From contig CAVNZM010000003.1 of assembly GCA_963693365.1 (NCBI GenBank), positions 10,106,001 through 10,170,000 on the forward strand: a stretch of DNA of 64,000 bases. Reading direction: 5' to 3'. The notes beneath the pieces were generated by a model. That model was not told the DNA's origin. It was given only the letters and a program-made list of their open reading frames with translations, and ran no database searches. A program made the position numbers and the translations under genes. The first letter of the stretch is position 1. Each line of letters starts with the position of its first letter. Below are positions 59,560-64,000 of this stretch, piece by piece. This DNA is from Amoebidium appalachense. Taxonomy: Eukaryota; Ichthyosporea.

Positions 59560-62470
59560 CACGCACACACACGCACACACAACGTTCACACACACACGCA
59601 CCGGCCGTATACACACACGCACACACACACACGCACACACACACACACACACACACAAACACCTTGCACACACACACGCACGCACGCACGCACGCACGCA
59701 CGCACACACTGTACACCGTGCACAATCACACCCATGGCGTAGTACACGCACAAAAACGTACCGTAGGCAAATGTGTACATATGTACATGCACGGTGATCT
59801 AACAAAATGATTTGTATTATACAAAGAGTAGAGGATAGACGAGGAAAGAAAAGTGGAGTATGTAGTGCACCCGAAATTGTGCACCACGGTTGCTTCATAC
59901 GTACATACAAAACAGTATTATAATTAGCATGATCAGGATCTGACACGGTCTTTGGACGCTGTGATCGGCGCGTTTCAAAGCAGTCACGTGCCTGGCTAAA
60001 ACATAGAAGTTAGCTATGCATACATATGTGTTGTAAGTCTTTTCTTGGCTTGTATGGGCTTTTCTTTTTAGTAGGGCATTAGTTGTGATATACATACGTA
60101 GGCCGCGTACAGCGTAGCTACTAATATTAGGCCGGCTGATCAATGATCATGATATCAACATTGATGATCTCCCGACTCAGATTCTCGTGCATGAGTTTTA
60201 GCAAATCTCCATTTGAAAACATTTACTTTCTAAGGTTTTTTATCTTGAAACAAATCTGATTGGATAATACACACACCACTTTTTTGGCGCAACGGCGGGT
60301 CGTGACTCGTCTCGCTCGTCTGAGAAAGGAGACTCCGTGACACCTGTAGATGTGCGTCTTCGGCGCCCGTTTCGCACGCGTTTCAAGCTGCACATTTTCC
60401 GCTATTTCGGCTGCGAGTTACAGTATAGTAGATAAAGCATCAGTGCATCGTGCGTGCTCCATGCAGCTGTTGGTGATTGACAGGGAAACAACATCATGAT
60501 GCATATGTATATGCATGGATGCATATATGCGTTAACGTTCATGCATGCGTATGTTGTACATGTGGCTATTTGGTGAATTAAATATCTAGTAGGTACCGGG
60601 TACCTACAGTAGTAGACTAAGGCCCTCTCTCGGGCCTGTTGCAGCATTCCCACTGCAACATGCATTATGCTGATGTCTAAAACGCGTGGGCTTGCGTGTC
60701 TTGATAACCTTCGAGGGGTTTCTTTTGCATTCTAATTTTAGAGTCAATTTGCACCTACTACTTAACATGTAACACATCTTGTTTTATTATGCTGTACATG
60801 CATGTTATTAACATTTGCCAACTAAGTGCGCATAGTTTAGCTAGACATACAGCTTCATTTTTTTCGAAGAAAGTATCATTATTAAAACTGAAAAAACTGA
60901 AAAAGAATATATGAATTGCAGTTCACGTGAACAGTCATGCACATGCATTGCAATTGCAACTTGATGGACAGCATGCATGATGCATGCCGATATCAACTCG
61001 GCACTTATGTACTTGAGCGCGCCGGCCAGTAGGTTACAGCCTTTATCTTACCTGAAAACATGCACAATATACCACATTTAAAGTATTTGAAGCAGGGCTT
61101 CGAACGGCTCAAATTCGCACAAGGATTTAGTCTCCAAGGATATGTACCCACTGGCTTACGTAAGTGGCCGGGCACTACTACGCCACGGGACGCGACATAA
61201 AAAAAAAAAAAAAAAAAAAAGAGGCCGCAGGGAAGACAGCACTCAGTTTGAATAACAAGGATTCGAAACTAACTCACATGTGCACATTCCAGGACGGTAC
61301 CGTAGTAACCGTACGCGTATGGCAACGTTTAGTTAGTAGGCAGCTATTGAGGTAGACTGTAGAGCTCTCGAGGATATAAACTCCTGCCGGCGTGGCTGGG
61401 GTAGTAGCCCTGGGCAAAGTGTGTACTTATAGTTAGGTTGTGAAGGATGGTTTAGCTTAGCTGATCATGAACTCATAGATAGCACCTTAACTAGTGTACT
61501 GTCGACGTCGGTGCTGTGTGGTAGACGGTAGTTTCCCTAGAGGGCCTGAAAAGGCCGTCCGGGAACAAAACGTGATAAAATAAAATCAAAAAATAAAACA
61601 ATCTCGAGGATATAAAAGCCTGTCGTAAAATGATATTCGAATTCAGCACTAGCTAGCACTGTGAACTTGTATATGAGCATTCTGGGTGTTTGTGCAATAA
61701 TGCTCAACCCACCAGGTTGCACTGATGATCGTGAATCAATGACCATATTTATGTGCGCAGCGCTGCACATTTACAGCTGAATTCAACACCATTTGACTAC
61801 TATATATATAATATCCTCAACACTTTACTAGGAGAAAATGTATCTGATATGCAGCCTGAGGACAACTAAACTGGCAGATATACTGCTATGCATGTTGGTT
61901 CTTTTGGGTTGTCTGACTCAGCACCAGACTTTTTTACTAATAGTGGGAGCTACCTCAATGACATTGACAAAAACACACAACACACATTAAGTCTCACCAT
62001 CCGTGATGCCTCTCACCCCAGCCACAACAATCACTGATCTCTTTCGGAGTCGAAGATTAACCCATTACCTCCGGGCCCGAGACACCACACCATTAAACTC
62101 TTCATAAAACCCTAAAACCGAACAATCGCAAAGTTCGATCAACCAACCTCCTGACTGGGAAAAAAACGCTGATGCTCTATGCAAAGCATATGGGTGCTGT
62201 GGTGAACAGCTACCAACTGTGTTTTCCTATGAAACACATGATCCTGATGTTGGGACGGAGGGAGTGAAAAATGGAATCCGCGTCTCAAGATGGTGCAAAC
62301 GTGGGATCCGAGTTCAAACGGCTTCCTGCGGTATGCGCGTTGTTGCTTTGGTGTAGTAAACTTGGCTTTTCCGCATTCTATTTCGATTTTTTCCCCTTTC
62401 TTCTCAATGTTCACTAATTATTAGCATTCATGTTTTCAAGTTTTTCGAGAGGTTTTTCTTTTTCCGTTTC
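58521..62470. other. Mostly non-repetitive region without a recognisable gene
   Basis: Contains a (GGGGA)n of about 12 units (58827-58885), a perfect CRE-like TGACGTCA (59343-59350), degenerate (CA)n/(CACG)n (59475-59706), and a near-duplicate of tctcgaggatataaa at about 61368 and 61601. Two short open stretches on the plus strand (61888-62034 and about 62131-62355) have protein-like composition but no recognised family, start context or splice partners. No tRNA-like fold was recognised. Confidence 0.45.

Positions 62471-64000
<1,530 letters not shown>

Overview
This is nuclear DNA from a eukaryote, most likely a protist or early-branching lineage that I cannot place further. The coding sequence is split into small exons with GT-AG introns. 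The introns and spacers are packed with long G/C and A/T homopolymers and (GT)n, (CT)n and (GA)n microsatellites. No bacterial-style operons, rRNA or tRNA genes were seen. Every recognisable host gene lies on the minus strand. Most long open frames rich in Pro, Gly, His-Thr or Cys-Val are translations of the simple repeats, not genes.

Region 1 (1-33 kb) is a head-to-tail tandem array of one unusual receptor gene. Three full ten-exon copies, called here A (2844-10445), B (12189-19600) and C (24142-32104), have identical exon phases and seven of ten exon lengths the same. A broken fourth relic lies at 1-801. Each copy encodes about 1,020 residues: a signal peptide, a cysteine-containing N-terminal module, a periplasmic-type solute-binding protein (ABC family-1 / maltose-binding-like), a Cys-rich linker, a GABA-B-like class C seven-helix domain and a C-terminal coiled coil. 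B and C sum to an exact open frame. A carries one extra base in an A7 run of exon 4 that creates an in-frame stop. All three share an upstream block with a TATA box, several CCAAT boxes and a CATTCC element. In A this block is split by a 406-bp hAT-like MITE with an 8-bp target duplication. In B it is separated from the start codon by a 5'-truncated LINE whose reverse-transcriptase frame is still open.

Region 2 (33.4-37.4 kb) is a 4.0-kb fold-back (long inverted repeat) element with diverged arms and a 9-nt loop.

Region 3 (38.8-57.8 kb) is one 21-exon gene for a 903-residue glycoside hydrolase family 31 alpha-glucosidase, with a signal peptide, both catalytic aspartates and a C-terminal membrane anchor. 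Its introns hold a pseudo-duplicate of exon 11, a minisatellite built on a 5' splice site, and a (CA)n tract that abuts exon 15 where an AG acceptor should be.

Region 4 (57.8-64 kb) has simple repeats and non-repetitive DNA in which I recognise no gene.

A possible theme, by inference only, is carbohydrate biology: a surface-anchored glucosidase beside a family of receptors with sugar-binding-protein-type ectodomains.
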